Positions 8,245 to 18,200 of a stretch of 64,000 nt of DNA are shown here, in pieces. Position 1 is the first letter of the stretch. Each line of letters starts with the position of its first letter. Source of the stretch: Sphingomonas sp. BK345. Lineage in GTDB: Bacteria; Pseudomonadota; Alphaproteobacteria; Sphingomonadales; Sphingomonadaceae. The notes beneath the pieces are model-generated. The model was given only the letters and a program-made list of their open reading frames with translations, had not been told where the DNA came from and made no database searches. The stretch covers positions 682,001 to 746,000 of the forward strand of contig NZ_JACHZX010000003.1 of NCBI RefSeq assembly GCF_014193845.1, read 5' to 3'. The position numbers and the translations under genes were made by a program.

Positions 8245-9111
8245 GAGCTGGACTAGGGCGTTCATTTCGCTCGGGTTTATGGCACCATAACCATATGGCC
8301 CTACTTTCGGTCCTACTTTGTGAGTTCGGCCGATCGCGATAGACCGCGTTACCCGAGAGAATGCCAGTCCTTCGAATCGACCTATCGTGAGCGGAGTCGA
8401 ACGCTCCTGATTTTTATGGGGCGTTCGAGGCGCCGTTGACGAGCAAGCGCCCTTGCGGTCGCGTAGGATGCTTTGTCGGTACTAAGCGTCTCTCAGCAAA
8501 CGAACGTTGGAAGGGTACTATCCAGGTACAGCAGGCCGTGTTGACGGCGCCAGCAGAGGGCGCGGACTCTGTCGAGAGGAGGGCTCCTCCGCCGCGATGT
8601 CCGCTACTGGGAGGCTGAGCGGCCCGTTCGATCTCGGGCGGCAGCCCGCGGTAAGCTGCCGTTTGTTCAGGGAGCCGAGCGGGGGCTTGAACTCTTATTG
8701 GTGTTGGTAAGCGGAATCGCCGCTTGACCGGATCGCCACGTATACGTCGGGATCCTGATGCCGTGTTTTGCGACGCACGCTGGCGGTATCCATACCCGCC
8801 CTGCTGCTCGCGCAGCGCCGCGATGATCTGCTGATCGCTGGACATGATCTTCTTCACGTCCGTTTCCTTGCGAAGCCGACGCCAGCTCAAATTGGCGGCT
8901 TTCCAAAGGGTGGTCACGACGCACTGGAAGTCCGACTGGCCGCTTTGAAGGCGAGGCGATTACCGCGTCTCGCAGTACACCATTAAGCCAGTAGACGCCG
9001 TGATGCCTATACTCTTGCCCGAGTGGCTGGCTTGTAAATGGGCATGCGGGCTGGCGCTTTCTGCAGCACAGCCCGTAGCAACAGCCAACCTACAGATCGG
9101 TGACCGGCTGG
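8245..9111. other. Gene-poor left end of the element
   Basis: Between attL and the first intact gene I see no convincing coding sequence except the IS3 transposase remnant described separately. Several open frames cross this stretch in both directions, but none gives a recognisable product. Confidence 0.5.
8728..8863 (-). pseudogene. IS3-family OrfA transposase remnant
   Basis: On the minus strand one frame reads DQQIIAALREQQGG, which matches the N-terminus of IS3-type OrfA proteins (typically a TEEQIIAILREQEAG-like sequence). After a frame change the neighbouring frame reads KHGIRIPTYTWR, corresponding to the OrfA segment RKHGIS.. ATFYKW. At least two frame changes and no continuation into OrfB mean it is a short decayed piece, not an active element. 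Confidence 0.6.
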
Positions 9112-9867
9112 TCAACGAACTCCTTCACTGGACAAGATGTGAGTTATAGCGTCCCTAAGCTTTTCACGTAGCTCACCCAAGTTCTCAAAGAGAACTATGT
9201 ACTTAGACTGAAGGTCAAACGGCACACTATCAAGAGTTGGTGCAACCAATATTGTCGGCTTACCCAGCGCGTGAGCTATTCCTAGTTCATAATAAACGTT
9301 TGGATTCCGACCGCTGATATTTGCAACGATAAACCGGGCGCTGACAATAAGTCGTACAACGTGAGGAAGAATCTCACCCGATATAAACTCATCATCGCTC
9401 TTTACCGTTCTGAACGCCAGCCTGTTTGCGACGTCTTGAATAGCCTTATAAGTCACGCGTTCTTTCTGGCTGAACGGCGTAAGTACAAAAACCAGCTTTG
9501 GATCTACTGAGATTTCATTAAGCTGAATACCAAATGGCGTTAAGAATCTCCCAATAGATACCTCTGAGTCTTGTACGCGTGGCGCACTCGCAGGATGGCT
9601 GCGTTGACTGTCAATAATTAGGTGGTTAACGTCCCTAAAGCGTTCCTCGGTAGCAAGAAGACGCTGGTTCATGTCAGCTATCTTTTCTTCATAGCTCGCT
9701 CGCATGAGGCTGAACATAGCATTTTGATGCTCTTCGTTGCTACGTATCTGAAAACGCTGTTGTCGATATATTGCATATAAGGCGACCGCCATCACAGGTA
9801 TTAAAAATGATCCAGCAAAAGCTGCAAATTCGACAGCGTCTCTTGAGAGCGATAGCACATTATTCAT
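9112..9867 (-). CDS. Membrane-anchored TIR-like/deoxyribosyltransferase-like protein
   Basis: The 251-residue product has one N-terminal membrane helix (about 13-34), a charged, probably coiled-coil stalk (about 36-85) and a cytoplasmic Rossmann-like domain (about 125-245). The domain carries FVLTPFS at 127-133 and the hallmark NISGRNPNVYYELGIAHALG at 183-202, with Glu194 in the position of the catalytic glutamate of nucleoside 2-deoxyribosyltransferases and TIR-like NADases. By analogy it may cleave or sense a nucleotide at the membrane; this is inference. I chose the ATG at 9867 because it overlaps the stop of the upstream gene (ATGA), giving a translationally coupled pair. Base composition is clearly more AT-rich than the chromosome. 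Confidence 0.75.
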   Translation of the reverse strand: MNNVLSLSRDAVEFAAFAGSFLIPVMAVALYAIYRQQRFQIRSNEEHQNAMFSLMRASYEEKIADMNQRLLATEERFRDVNHLIIDSQRSHPASAPRVQDSEVSIGRFLTPFGIQLNEISVDPKLVFVLTPFSQKERVTYKAIQDVANRLAFRTVKSDDEFISGEILPHVVRLIVSARFIVANISGRNPNVYYELGIAHALGKPTILVAPTLDSVPFDLQSKYIVLFENLGELREKLRDAITHILSSEGVR

Positions 9868-10250
9868 ACAATCGTCTCGCAGTGAAGTGCAAAATACAGC
9901 ACGAAAAAAGCTGCAGCGTACGCACAAACGGCAGAAAGACCGACAAGTACATACTTTTCTTCATCAAGAGAGGCATCGGAGAACTTAACAATCTTTGTTG
10001 TCAGGATAGCGAAAATAATGACTGCAACCGTTAGTGTCATCACGTTCTTTGCATCGGGCTGCACTCCACGGGCAGCTGAAATAAGCGCCATTGTTGCCGC
10101 GCCATAGGAAAACGACAGGAAGGTCACGTCGACAGGGAAGGCAAGCAGGGCGCGAAAGGCGTCCACCCATCGCGGCTTTTGATCCACGAAAATTTTGAAC
10201 AGGAGTTTGAGTATGAGTACACACCCAGGCAGTCCGTAAGCCGCTAACAT
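9864..10250 (-). CDS. Small multi-spanning membrane protein
   Basis: A 128-residue, very hydrophobic protein with three to four predicted membrane helices (roughly 2-20, 36-60, 67-85 and 101-122, the last ending FFVLYFALHC). No family was recognised. It is the first gene of a two-gene operon: its TGA overlaps the ATG of the TIR-like gene. Small multi-pass partners next to membrane-anchored nucleotide-hydrolysing effectors are a recurring arrangement in antiphage systems, so a regulator or pore role is possible but not shown by sequence. Confidence 0.7.
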   Translation of the reverse strand: MLAAYGLPGCVLILKLLFKIFVDQKPRWVDAFRALLAFPVDVTFLSFSYGAATMALISAARGVQPDAKNVMTLTVAVIIFAILTTKIVKFSDASLDEEKYVLVGLSAVCAYAAAFFVLYFALHCETIV

Positions 10251-10660
10251 CCGCGCAGCACCTCCAAAACCCCGGAGTGAACGACCTCCGCTCTGCTCGC
10301 CGGGTAGGCGAAAAACTGCGGTTACCGCAAGCGGATAGCTCGCACGATTAACATCGAGATAGTGGTGGGCGTCGGTGCATCGTGTTGAAACGCGAGAGCA
10401 AACCCCTCGCCGCGACCACCACCACCACCACGACCACGACCACGACCATGCCCGTCGTAGACGCCTTTAGGCTCAAGGACCCGCTGATTGAGAGCGAGCC
10501 GCTAAGTTTCTTCCGGTAGCCTCAAACTTTGAATCTGCCAGTCTGCTGCCTGCCCATCCGCTGCCGTTGCAACCTCCGTGAACTAACGTCTGTCACCGGA
10601 GCGCCGCTAAGGTGGCGTGAATGGCCGATTTTGGGCTTGCTGACGTTCAGCGTGTCTGGC
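10251..10660. other. Intergenic stretch inside the element
   Basis: No supported gene. It holds a low-complexity trinucleotide tract (10414-10449) and presumably the promoter of the membrane/TIR-like pair at its left end. Confidence 0.5.
10414..10449. repeat. CCA/CGACCA low-complexity tract
   Basis: A run of (ACC)n passing into (ACGACC)n, about 36 bases. One frame would read a short His/Asp-rich peptide, but it ends soon after and has no sign of selection. It is a likely slippage-prone tract. Confidence 0.7.
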
Positions 10661-10882
10661 TCACCGGCCCTCTCGCTGCTCCACTAGCAGTTCGTGCATC
10701 AGCTCGCGAAGTCGCGTCAACTCAATCCTGAGCGCCGGCCGCCTTCCGCCTTTGTCGGCGTTGCGGCTTGCGAGTGCCTTGCCGTCCTCCGTTCGCGGAC
10801 CCGTCGACTGCTCCCAAGGCTTCCAGCGCCGGATCGCTGCCGATTGTCGTGCCCGCCGCTCCAGGCTCCAGCCGTTTGCCAT
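10661..10882 (-). CDS. Small conserved basic protein (function unknown)
   Basis: A 73-residue product rich in Arg. The central sequence WKPWEQSTGPRTEDGKALAS, followed by RNADKGG, is a pattern I recognise from short uncharacterised proteins on proteobacterial mobile elements. It overlaps the preceding same-strand gene by 161 bases in another frame. No enzymatic motif is seen. Confidence 0.55.
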   Translation of the reverse strand: MANGWSLERRARQSAAIRRWKPWEQSTGPRTEDGKALASRNADKGGRRPALRIELTRLRELMHELLVEQREGR

Positions 10883-11405
10883 GCTCCGTCTCCAATAGTC
10901 CGTTCGGCGAGCTTCCCGAATTGCTCGCGCGCGGGAGCGGAGCGCCGTTGTTCACCTGTTGCGGTCCGTTCGCGATGTTCGCCTGCCGGGCATACACGAC
11001 TGGCGGGTTCTTGATCGTGGCCAGCGTCTCCAGCGTCGCGCGGCATTGCGCCTGCGCCTTCAGCGCCAGTCGCATGTAGGTTTCGGCGGCTTGCATATAC
11101 TCGCCCATGTTCGCGCCCGATCGCCGGGCCAGCTCCAGGAACATGGCGTTCAGCGCGGCGGCCTGCGCCGTCAGCATATCTTCCGCGCTGGCTAGCTTGT
11201 TGTCTCGAACTGCCTTGGCGCGGTCATGGAGAGCCTGGTACAGCGCTGTCAGGTCGATCTCACCAGTTATCAGCTTTCCAAACGACGACGTGACGATGGC
11301 GCCACCGAAGAGAGGGTCAAGCGCGGTTTCCGCGAGCTGCCTCTCTGGCGAGACGCCTTGCTCGTCGGAGACCTGTAGCGTTCCCGTCCGGTTCGGTGTT
11401 GCCAT
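10722..11405 (-). CDS. Hypothetical element protein
   Basis: A 227-residue soluble protein. The first 150 residues are helical and orderly (for example MLTAQAAALNAMFLELARR and AAETYMRLALKAQAQCR) and resemble conserved hypothetical proteins found beside prim-pol genes in alphaproteobacterial islands. The last 75 residues are Gly/Arg-rich and disordered, and are encoded where the 73-residue gene overlaps in another frame. The function is unknown; a role in small-subunit packaging or replication would be a guess. Confidence 0.65.
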   Translation of the reverse strand: MATPNRTGTLQVSDEQGVSPERQLAETALDPLFGGAIVTSSFGKLITGEIDLTALYQALHDRAKAVRDNKLASAEDMLTAQAAALNAMFLELARRSGANMGEYMQAAETYMRLALKAQAQCRATLETLATIKNPPVVYARQANIANGPQQVNNGAPLPRASNSGSSPNGLLETEHGKRLEPGAAGTTIGSDPALEALGAVDGSANGGRQGTRKPQRRQRRKAAGAQD

Positions 11406-11557
11406 GATTTTTCTCCCACTTGCCGTTTCCGGTTGCTGCCACTCAGCACAGAAGCACAGGAAGCACAGAACAATAAGTATCTCTCACATGCGCGCGCACG
11501 TGTGAGCTATAGTTCAAAGTACCTGTACTTATCTGTGCTCCGGTGCTGATCTTGGCC

Positions 11558-13561
11558 TCAGTCATGGTCGACACCGCCGAATATCGGTCGAAGCTCAACC
11601 CCGCGGTGAGCACGTACACCATTTGCGGAGTTGGTGCCGAGCCCTCGCTTCTTCATTCGTTTGCCAAAGCCAATGGCCGTGCCGGGCGACTCCCCGTGCT
11701 CCTCCGCGTACTTGCGCCAATCGTTGTAGAGCTTGACAGGGAGCTCGAACGCGCCGGCACGTAGCGTGCAGCGTTCATCCAACCACTGCCCCAAAAGGTC
11801 TTCGCCCGCGAAATACTCGGCCGTAGCGTCCTGAACCGCAGCCGGCCGGATCAAGCCGGTCGTTTGCCACTCGCGGCAGCCGGCGATCGCCCAGGCGAGG
11901 ATGCGACCATGCTCCGCCTTCAAAGCGCTTTCGAGCTGGAGGTCGGGCGTGGCCGGCTTCACATTGAAGCCTAGAATGTTGAAACGCCGCCGCATCGCGT
12001 CGTCCGGGTTGCTAAGACGGGGAGCATGATTGCCGACGATCGTCAGCTTGAACTGCGGCCGAAACGTGAAATTGTCCTGCCGCATGAAGCGAGCCGTAAT
12101 CGCGTCGCCGCCCGTAATTTGTTTGATCCGTGCCTCAGCCCAAGCTCGGCCTTCCTCCGTCTCGCTCGCCGTCACTAGCCGGGCACCGCGAAGCATAGCC
12201 AGTTCGGTGGAGTGCCGGTCGTACTTGGACGCGGTAAACGTTTCCATCGCTGCGGTCACGGCATAGTCACCGAGGATCGCAGCGGCGGTGTTGAGGAACA
12301 CGCTCTTGCCCGTCCCGGCCAGACCGTGAAGGAAGATAAGGGCGTGCTCGCGCGTTTCGCCCGTCAGGCAATAGCCCATCCACAGACGAAGGAAGCGTAT
12401 AGCCTCTTGGTCGCCAGCCAGCGCCTCATTCAGGAATCGCAGCCATCGCGTCGGCCCGCCGTGCTCAGGCGTACAGCCCGCCAACTTGGTTATGTAATCG
12501 CACGGTCGGGCATCGAAAAATTCGCCAGTGCGAAGGTCCACCGTGCCGCCTGGCGTGCCGAGCAACATTGGATTGGCATCCCAAACGTCGGAGGTGACGG
12601 CGTGCGCCTGGTCGGCCCCGGCAAAACGCTCCACACCGGCTGCGAAGTTGGACTTGCCGGAGGCACCGTGTTGGCGTGCGATCGCACGAGCATAAGCGAA
12701 AGCGCGACGGCTGTTGTTCGGGCACCAGCGTGTGCCGTCCCATTCAAACCATAGCCCCGCGTCGTGATCGAAGCGAAGCGTATCGCGGTACTGCGCGGTG
12801 AAGGCTAGGGCGATGTCATCCTCCGAGGGATCGCCGCGTCTTGGGTTCTCTCGGCCAGCGCAAAGCCCGCTAGCCAGCGTCTTGCTCGTCTCATCTGCCC
12901 CTAAGCCAGCAATAGCCGCCGCCGCCGTAAGCGTGCGGCGAGCCTCGGATGAGTCGGCGCCCTCCTGGCCCAGCCGGAAGGCCGACTTATTCAATTGATC
13001 GTTCCGCAAACCGGCTGGCGCGCGCCGCACCTTCTCTGCCTCGCGGGCAATTAGCGCGGGCTTGCGGAGCATCACGGCCAACCATGCTGGCGGCGGCGCC
13101 AAACCGAACAAGCCCGGAGGGTTCTCCCACTCGTAGGCGCTGCCGTTGGGATGAATCGAACCAGGACCGACGACATAGCCGCCATCACCTCGGATATCGG
13201 CTCCGGGGAAGATGCCGATCCGATTGCCTACCTTCCCACCGGGATGAGCCAGATAGACGTGGCGTCCCTTGCCGGTACGAACAGCAATCGTCTTGGGCAG
13301 GCCCTGCGCCTCCGCAATGGCGATCGCATCTGCATTGTCGAGGTCGAGCACAAGCAAGCCTGATATGGCCCCGGTTGCAATCCCGATGTTGCGATTCTCG
13401 CGCGCCCATTCTGCCACCTTCTCCAGTGGCGGTCGCGCGGTCTGATACGCCTTCCAGCTCGCGAGAGCTGGTCGTTTGTCGCGATGCCGGACGGGAAACA
13501 CCGAAAAGCCAAGCTCAACGGGTGTGCGCCAGGCGTCTGGAAGCTCAGCCACGCTCGTCAT
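11558..13561 (-). CDS. Prim-pol / SF3 helicase replication protein
   Basis: A 667-residue replication protein of the phage/plasmid P4 type. Residues 14-160 form a primase-polymerase domain (LGFSVFPVRHRDKRPALASW; catalytic-type aspartates in LVLDLDNAD at 70-78; SIHPNG). About 265-380 is a D5-like linker (WFEWDGTRW, LLGTPGGTVDLRTG). About 400-560 is a superfamily 3 helicase with Walker A GLAGTGKS at 413-420 and a downstream VGNHAPRL sensor. Such proteins prime and unwind element DNA for autonomous replication after excision. Its ATG overlaps the stop of the AlpA-like gene (ATGA), indicating coupling. Confidence 0.9.
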   Translation of the reverse strand: MTSVAELPDAWRTPVELGFSVFPVRHRDKRPALASWKAYQTARPPLEKVAEWARENRNIGIATGAISGLLVLDLDNADAIAIAEAQGLPKTIAVRTGKGRHVYLAHPGGKVGNRIGIFPGADIRGDGGYVVGPGSIHPNGSAYEWENPPGLFGLAPPPAWLAVMLRKPALIAREAEKVRRAPAGLRNDQLNKSAFRLGQEGADSSEARRTLTAAAAIAGLGADETSKTLASGLCAGRENPRRGDPSEDDIALAFTAQYRDTLRFDHDAGLWFEWDGTRWCPNNSRRAFAYARAIARQHGASGKSNFAAGVERFAGADQAHAVTSDVWDANPMLLGTPGGTVDLRTGEFFDARPCDYITKLAGCTPEHGGPTRWLRFLNEALAGDQEAIRFLRLWMGYCLTGETREHALIFLHGLAGTGKSVFLNTAAAILGDYAVTAAMETFTASKYDRHSTELAMLRGARLVTASETEEGRAWAEARIKQITGGDAITARFMRQDNFTFRPQFKLTIVGNHAPRLSNPDDAMRRRFNILGFNVKPATPDLQLESALKAEHGRILAWAIAGCREWQTTGLIRPAAVQDATAEYFAGEDLLGQWLDERCTLRAGAFELPVKLYNDWRKYAEEHGESPGTAIGFGKRMKKRGLGTNSANGVRAHRGVELRPIFGGVDHD

Positions 13562-13737
13562 GCGTCAAGCAACTTTACGAGAGAGGCGGCCGGGATCACC
13601 GTCCGCTTGCCGATCTTGCGCGTCTCCAGCCGGCCTTCCGCGATCAGCGCATATACCTTGGAACGCCCGATACTGACAGCGGCGGCGGCCTCGGGGATGC
13701 TATAGGCTAGCTTAAACTGGCTTTTGGGGTCCAACAC
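13558..13737 (-). CDS. AlpA/excisionase-like helix-turn-helix protein
   Basis: A 59-residue MerR/Xis-like DNA-binding protein. The sequence SIPEAAAAVSIGRSKVYALI, then EGRLETRKIGKRTVIPAASLVKLL, is the standard helix-turn-helix plus wing of AlpA and excisionase proteins, which control integrase expression and excision in P4-type elements. The frame is open to 13836, but I chose the GTG at 13737, which is preceded by AAAGGATGG and gives the normal length. It is coupled to the replication gene by a four-base overlap. Confidence 0.82.
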   Translation of the reverse strand: MLDPKSQFKLAYSIPEAAAAVSIGRSKVYALIAEGRLETRKIGKRTVIPAASLVKLLDA

Positions 13738-13810
13738 GGTCCATCCTTTGTATAGTGGATGAAGCCATTGTTCGAGAATATTGAAACAGCGGCAATAGTA
13801 GCGTGTGCGG

Positions 13811-14995
13811 TTATCCTGCCGACTTACCTGCCACATTTCTGCGGACCTGCTTGGGCCGCCCCTTGGACAATGTGCCGCTCACAAGGCGACGGGCATGCTC
13901 GTTGCCAACCTTCTCGAAACCGGGGAGGGTTCTGATGCGCTTTGCCGCCTCATCACGCGAGAACCCGGTGGCTTTTAGCTCATGCATCTTAGCTATAATC
14001 ACGTCATCGGATGGTAGGTCGCCGCCAAACTTTCTAGCCTCTTCGGTTTGCGCCTCTTCCGGCTCACAAAGCGTCATCAAGCCTCGCCGCTCGACTTTCA
14101 CATCCACAAACTCGTGTGTTGTTGCGGGCAGCGCTCGGGCCAGGGTTGTCGAGCCAAAATCGGTCCAGTCCCAGCTAAGCCCTGTGCCATAGCGCAGACC
14201 GTCGAACGCCACGTTAAATTGACGGAAGTCCTCCAGCCGCTCGGGCTCAATCTGCGCCGTCAGCGCCGCCCCATAATCACCGTGTATCGGCACGAACTTG
14301 CCAAGCATCGGAAGCCCTCCGGTTCCGGCTGTAACAAGCCGATCCGTCGCTTGCTCAAGCCGACGACGGGCGTAGGCTCGGCTTGACCCCAGCACGCCAG
14401 CCCCGAGCGCAGAGGCGAGGTTTTGCGCGTCCAACGATACGCCGAAAGCAAGCCAAGACAGAGCGTGAGCTAGCGAGACGTTCGGCTTGTCCGGCGGCGC
14501 GAGGCGAGTGACGTATGCTGGTCGGTTTGCCTCATCGTAGGCGGGCGGCAGCTCCGGGAAGCCGGTCTGATCCTCGATTGCGTCCGAGTCGAGCCAGCGC
14601 ATGAATTCGATCGGCTCAATCTGAACAGGCAACCACGCCCAGCGCCTCACCTCTGGGGGAGCAAGCGGATGCAGAAAGTCATTGCCCATGATTAGCGCAC
14701 GCCAGTCGCCGCCTTGATCAGCCCACGCCCAGCCGGGAATCTGCCAACGCTCGCCGCCATCCACGAACCAGCCGTGTAGCGCGCCGATCAGCATCGCACG
14801 GAAGAACGTCGCATTGGCACGGGCATAGATGGCCATTTGCCGAACGTTCGGCGTCTCGTTGTCGCCCGGCAGCGCGGCGGGGCCGGCGACATACCAAAGA
14901 GCCGGATCGATCCCGCTAGTCAGCTCATCAATACGGACGCGGATTGCGAGTAGGCAATCGCGTGATTCTAGATAAGCACCTGCGCCGTCGTTCAT
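13811..14995 (-). CDS. Hypothetical element protein, 394 aa
   Basis: No recognised domain. The product is soluble and Trp-rich in its first half (ALWYVAGPAAL, HGWFVDGGERWQIPGWAWA). It ends with a basic tail containing SRDEAAKRIRTLPGFEKVGNEHARRL, which looks like a small helix-turn-helix, and then SKGRPKQVRRN. It lies upstream of the AlpA gene on the same strand and is divergent from the restriction enzyme, 283 bases away. A DNA-binding or replication accessory role fits the position but is not demonstrated. Confidence 0.7.
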   Translation of the reverse strand: MNDGAGAYLESRDCLLAIRVRIDELTSGIDPALWYVAGPAALPGDNETPNVRQMAIYARANATFFRAMLIGALHGWFVDGGERWQIPGWAWADQGGDWRALIMGNDFLHPLAPPEVRRWAWLPVQIEPIEFMRWLDSDAIEDQTGFPELPPAYDEANRPAYVTRLAPPDKPNVSLAHALSWLAFGVSLDAQNLASALGAGVLGSSRAYARRRLEQATDRLVTAGTGGLPMLGKFVPIHGDYGAALTAQIEPERLEDFRQFNVAFDGLRYGTGLSWDWTDFGSTTLARALPATTHEFVDVKVERRGLMTLCEPEEAQTEEARKFGGDLPSDDVIIAKMHELKATGFSRDEAAKRIRTLPGFEKVGNEHARRLVSGTLSKGRPKQVRRNVAGKSAG

Positions 14996-15278
14996 CCCGC
15001 CTCCCGAACGGCTCCCACGTTGACCGGGGAAGCACGTGGGAAGCGCGCTTGTCGGCTGGCCGGCCTATCCCCCAGCCGAACATAGGAGGAGCGCGACAGC
15101 GACGAAAGGTGGTAGGGGAGGTCAGCGGAACGGTCAATCTTCTCCTTCGAGGAAGGTCGGTGTCGACGCTCATCGGCCGGCCGAGAGGGAGTTGCCGATC
15201 ACGACGGGCTATCAGGCCACATTCCGCTTTGCAGGAAAATGTAAGCGCCGGTACCGTCGTACCGAACGAGGGGACGGC

Positions 15279-18200
15279 ATGCAGATTTCCGATTATCTCG
15301 ACCGGGTCCAGCGGACCTACGCCAGCGGCCATGCGACAGAGCACAGCTACCGCCCAGCACTTCAGGCGTTATTCGAGGGCATCGATCCGGCGATGCGTAT
15401 CGTCAACGAGCCGAAGAAGTCCGAGGCGGGGATGCCCGACTTCCTATTCGAGCGTGACGGCGTGCCGGTGGGCTGGGCCGAGGCCAAGGACATCGACAAG
15501 GACGTCATCCGACTGAAGGGCTACTCAATTGAGCAGCGCAAACGGTACGAAAAGGCGTACCCAAACTTGATCTATACCAACGGCGTTGACTTCGAATTTA
15601 TCCGTGAGGGCGAGCCGGTCCACTTCGTCTCTATCGCCGATTTCCTTATGGGGTTGCAGCGGCGGCCCGACCGGTTTGACGAACTGGCGCGGCAGCTCAA
15701 GCTGTTCGCGCAAGCCAAGCCGATCAGCATCCGATCGGCGTCCAAGCTGGCGGAGATGATGGCAGCCAAGGCGGCGATCATCAAGGACGAGATCGGGATC
15801 GCACTGGCTGACGATCCGCAGTTCCGGAGTGGGCTTGGCGGGCAGTTCAAGAGCTTCAAGGCCAACCTGCTGCCGGCGCTGGAACCGGGCGAGTTCGCCG
15901 ACATCTATGCCGAGACGATCACCTACGGGCTTTTTGCGGCGCGCTTCCACGACGACACGCTCGACACGTTCAGCCGCGCCGAGGCGCTGGAGAAACTGCC
16001 CGCGTCCAACCCGTTCCTGAAGGGGCTATTCGAATATATCGCCGGACCGGGGCTGCCCAAGCGGCTGATCTATATCGTTGACGATCTGGTGCAGGTCATG
16101 CGCGCTAGCGATCCACATTCATTGTTCGAGAATTATGGCAAGTTCACCGCGAGAAACGATCCATTCGTTCATTTCTACGAGGACTTTCTCGCTGCCTACA
16201 ATCCGAAAAAACGCAAAAGCCGGGGCGTCTGGTACACACCCGAGCCCGTCGTTGACTTCATAGTTCGCGCAGTGGACCACGTGCTCAAAACCGAGTTCGA
16301 GCTGGCGGATGGGCTGGCCGACACCAGCAAGGTGACAGCCGACTGGGACACGGGGACCAACCATCCAAAATCGGGCAAGCCGTTGACGGTCAAGCGCGAG
16401 GTCCACAAAGTTCAGATCCTTGATCCCGCGACCGGAACCGGCACCTTCCTGGCGAAAGCGGTGCAGTTGATCAGCGACCGAGTGAAGGCGCGCGCTCCTG
16501 GCAAGTGGAGCGGCTACGTCGAGAAGGACTTGCTGCCGCGGCTCCACGGGTTTGAACTGCTTATGGCGAGCTACGCCATGTGCCACATGAAGCTCGACAT
16601 GCAGCTGACTGAATCCGGCTATCGACCGAGCGCGATCTCGCCGCGCCTGTCAGTCTGGCTGACAAACGCGCTGGAGCCCGCAGAGCGCGAGGTCCGCGAC
16701 CTCTTCTTTCAGCCACTCGCGGAGGAGGCTCGCGGCGCGAGCGACGTCAAGCGGCAGACGCCAATTATGTGCGTGATGGGGAATCCACCTTACTCTGGCG
16801 AGAGCGCTAACAAGGGGCCGTACATTTCGACTTTGATGGAAGCGTACAAGAAAGAGCCTGGCGGCAAGAAGGCGCTTGATGAGCGTAACGCTAAGTGGCT
16901 GAACGATGACTACGTAAAGTTTATCCGGATGGCGGAAGACGTAATCTGCAAAAACCCGGCGGGTGGCATTTTAGCGTTTATCACTAATCATGGCTACCTT
17001 AACAACCCCACATTTCGCGGTATGCGTTGGCATCTGCTGAACTCATTCGAAAAAATCTGGGTTATTGACCTTCACGGCAGTTCCAACAGGAAGGAACGCG
17101 TTCCGGTCGGTTCTACCGACAAGAATGTCTTCGACATCAAACCAGGCGTGTCAATTATCGTCTGCTCCCGCACGTCGCGACAGTCGAAAGCGTTGGCTGA
17201 AGTTAGTCACGTCGATTTGTGGGGCACACGCGCCGCGAAGGGGGAGGCGCTGTTCAGCTTGGACTTGGCAACTGCAAACTGGAGCAGGCTTGCTCCGGAA
17301 GCGCCTCACTACATGCTGCTGCCCTGGGATCATCCAACGGATCGTGAGTTCCGCTCTGGCTTTTCCCTCGAGACAGCCATGCCCGTCCACTCAAACGGGA
17401 TCGTGACAGGAGCGGATTCCCGATATGTCTCCGACAATGCCGCCACGCTCCGCGCGGCGCATGGCCAGGACGCGCGTGTCGAACCCCTGTCGTACAGGGT
17501 TCTAAACCAATCGTTTTTCCTAAATGACTCGAGCCAACTGGAACGAGACCGATCCGAAGTAATGAATAACTATAAAAGCGGTGATAACATCGGCCTGCTG
17601 ACATCTAAGGCATTCAATGATCTTGAATTTGCTCACGTGTTCGTCACTAGATTTGCGTCCGAAGCAATCTTTCTTTCCGGAACGAGTGGTTCGAATGCAA
17701 TGAACTTTCCGCTTTACGTCGGAGATGAGCACGGCTTTGTGACTCGAAGAGCCAACTTCGACCCCAGACTCATTTCGAGGCTCACGAGTGTATTGGGCAC
17801 TGCACCAACTCCGGAGCAGTTGTTCGACTACATCTACGGCGTTCTGCACTGTCCGGCATATCGAGCTAAATATCGCCAGGCCCTCAGCATCGCTTACCCT
17901 CACATTCCTTACCCACCCAGCCCTGCCGTCTTCGCGCAAGTCAGCGGGATGGGTGGGGCGCTACGCCGCTTACACCTAATGGAGCCGGTAGCGGTCGGCG
18001 ATACCCCCTATCCATTCAACGGCGATGGCGACGACACCGTGGCAAGCAATTATCCCAAACTCGCAGGCGGTCGGATCTACATCAACAAAGACCAGTTCTT
18101 CGACGCCGTGCCCGCAGTCGCCTGGACCTTCCCCATCGGCGGATACCTACCCGCCCAAAAGTGGCTGAAGGACCGTCGCGGCCGCGCGCTCTCGTGGGAT

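Noticed and set aside
10370..10470. His/Asp-rich micropeptide (HHHHHDHDHDH) in the repeat tract
   Set aside because: Only about 30 codons, no ribosome-binding site, explained by the trinucleotide repeat.
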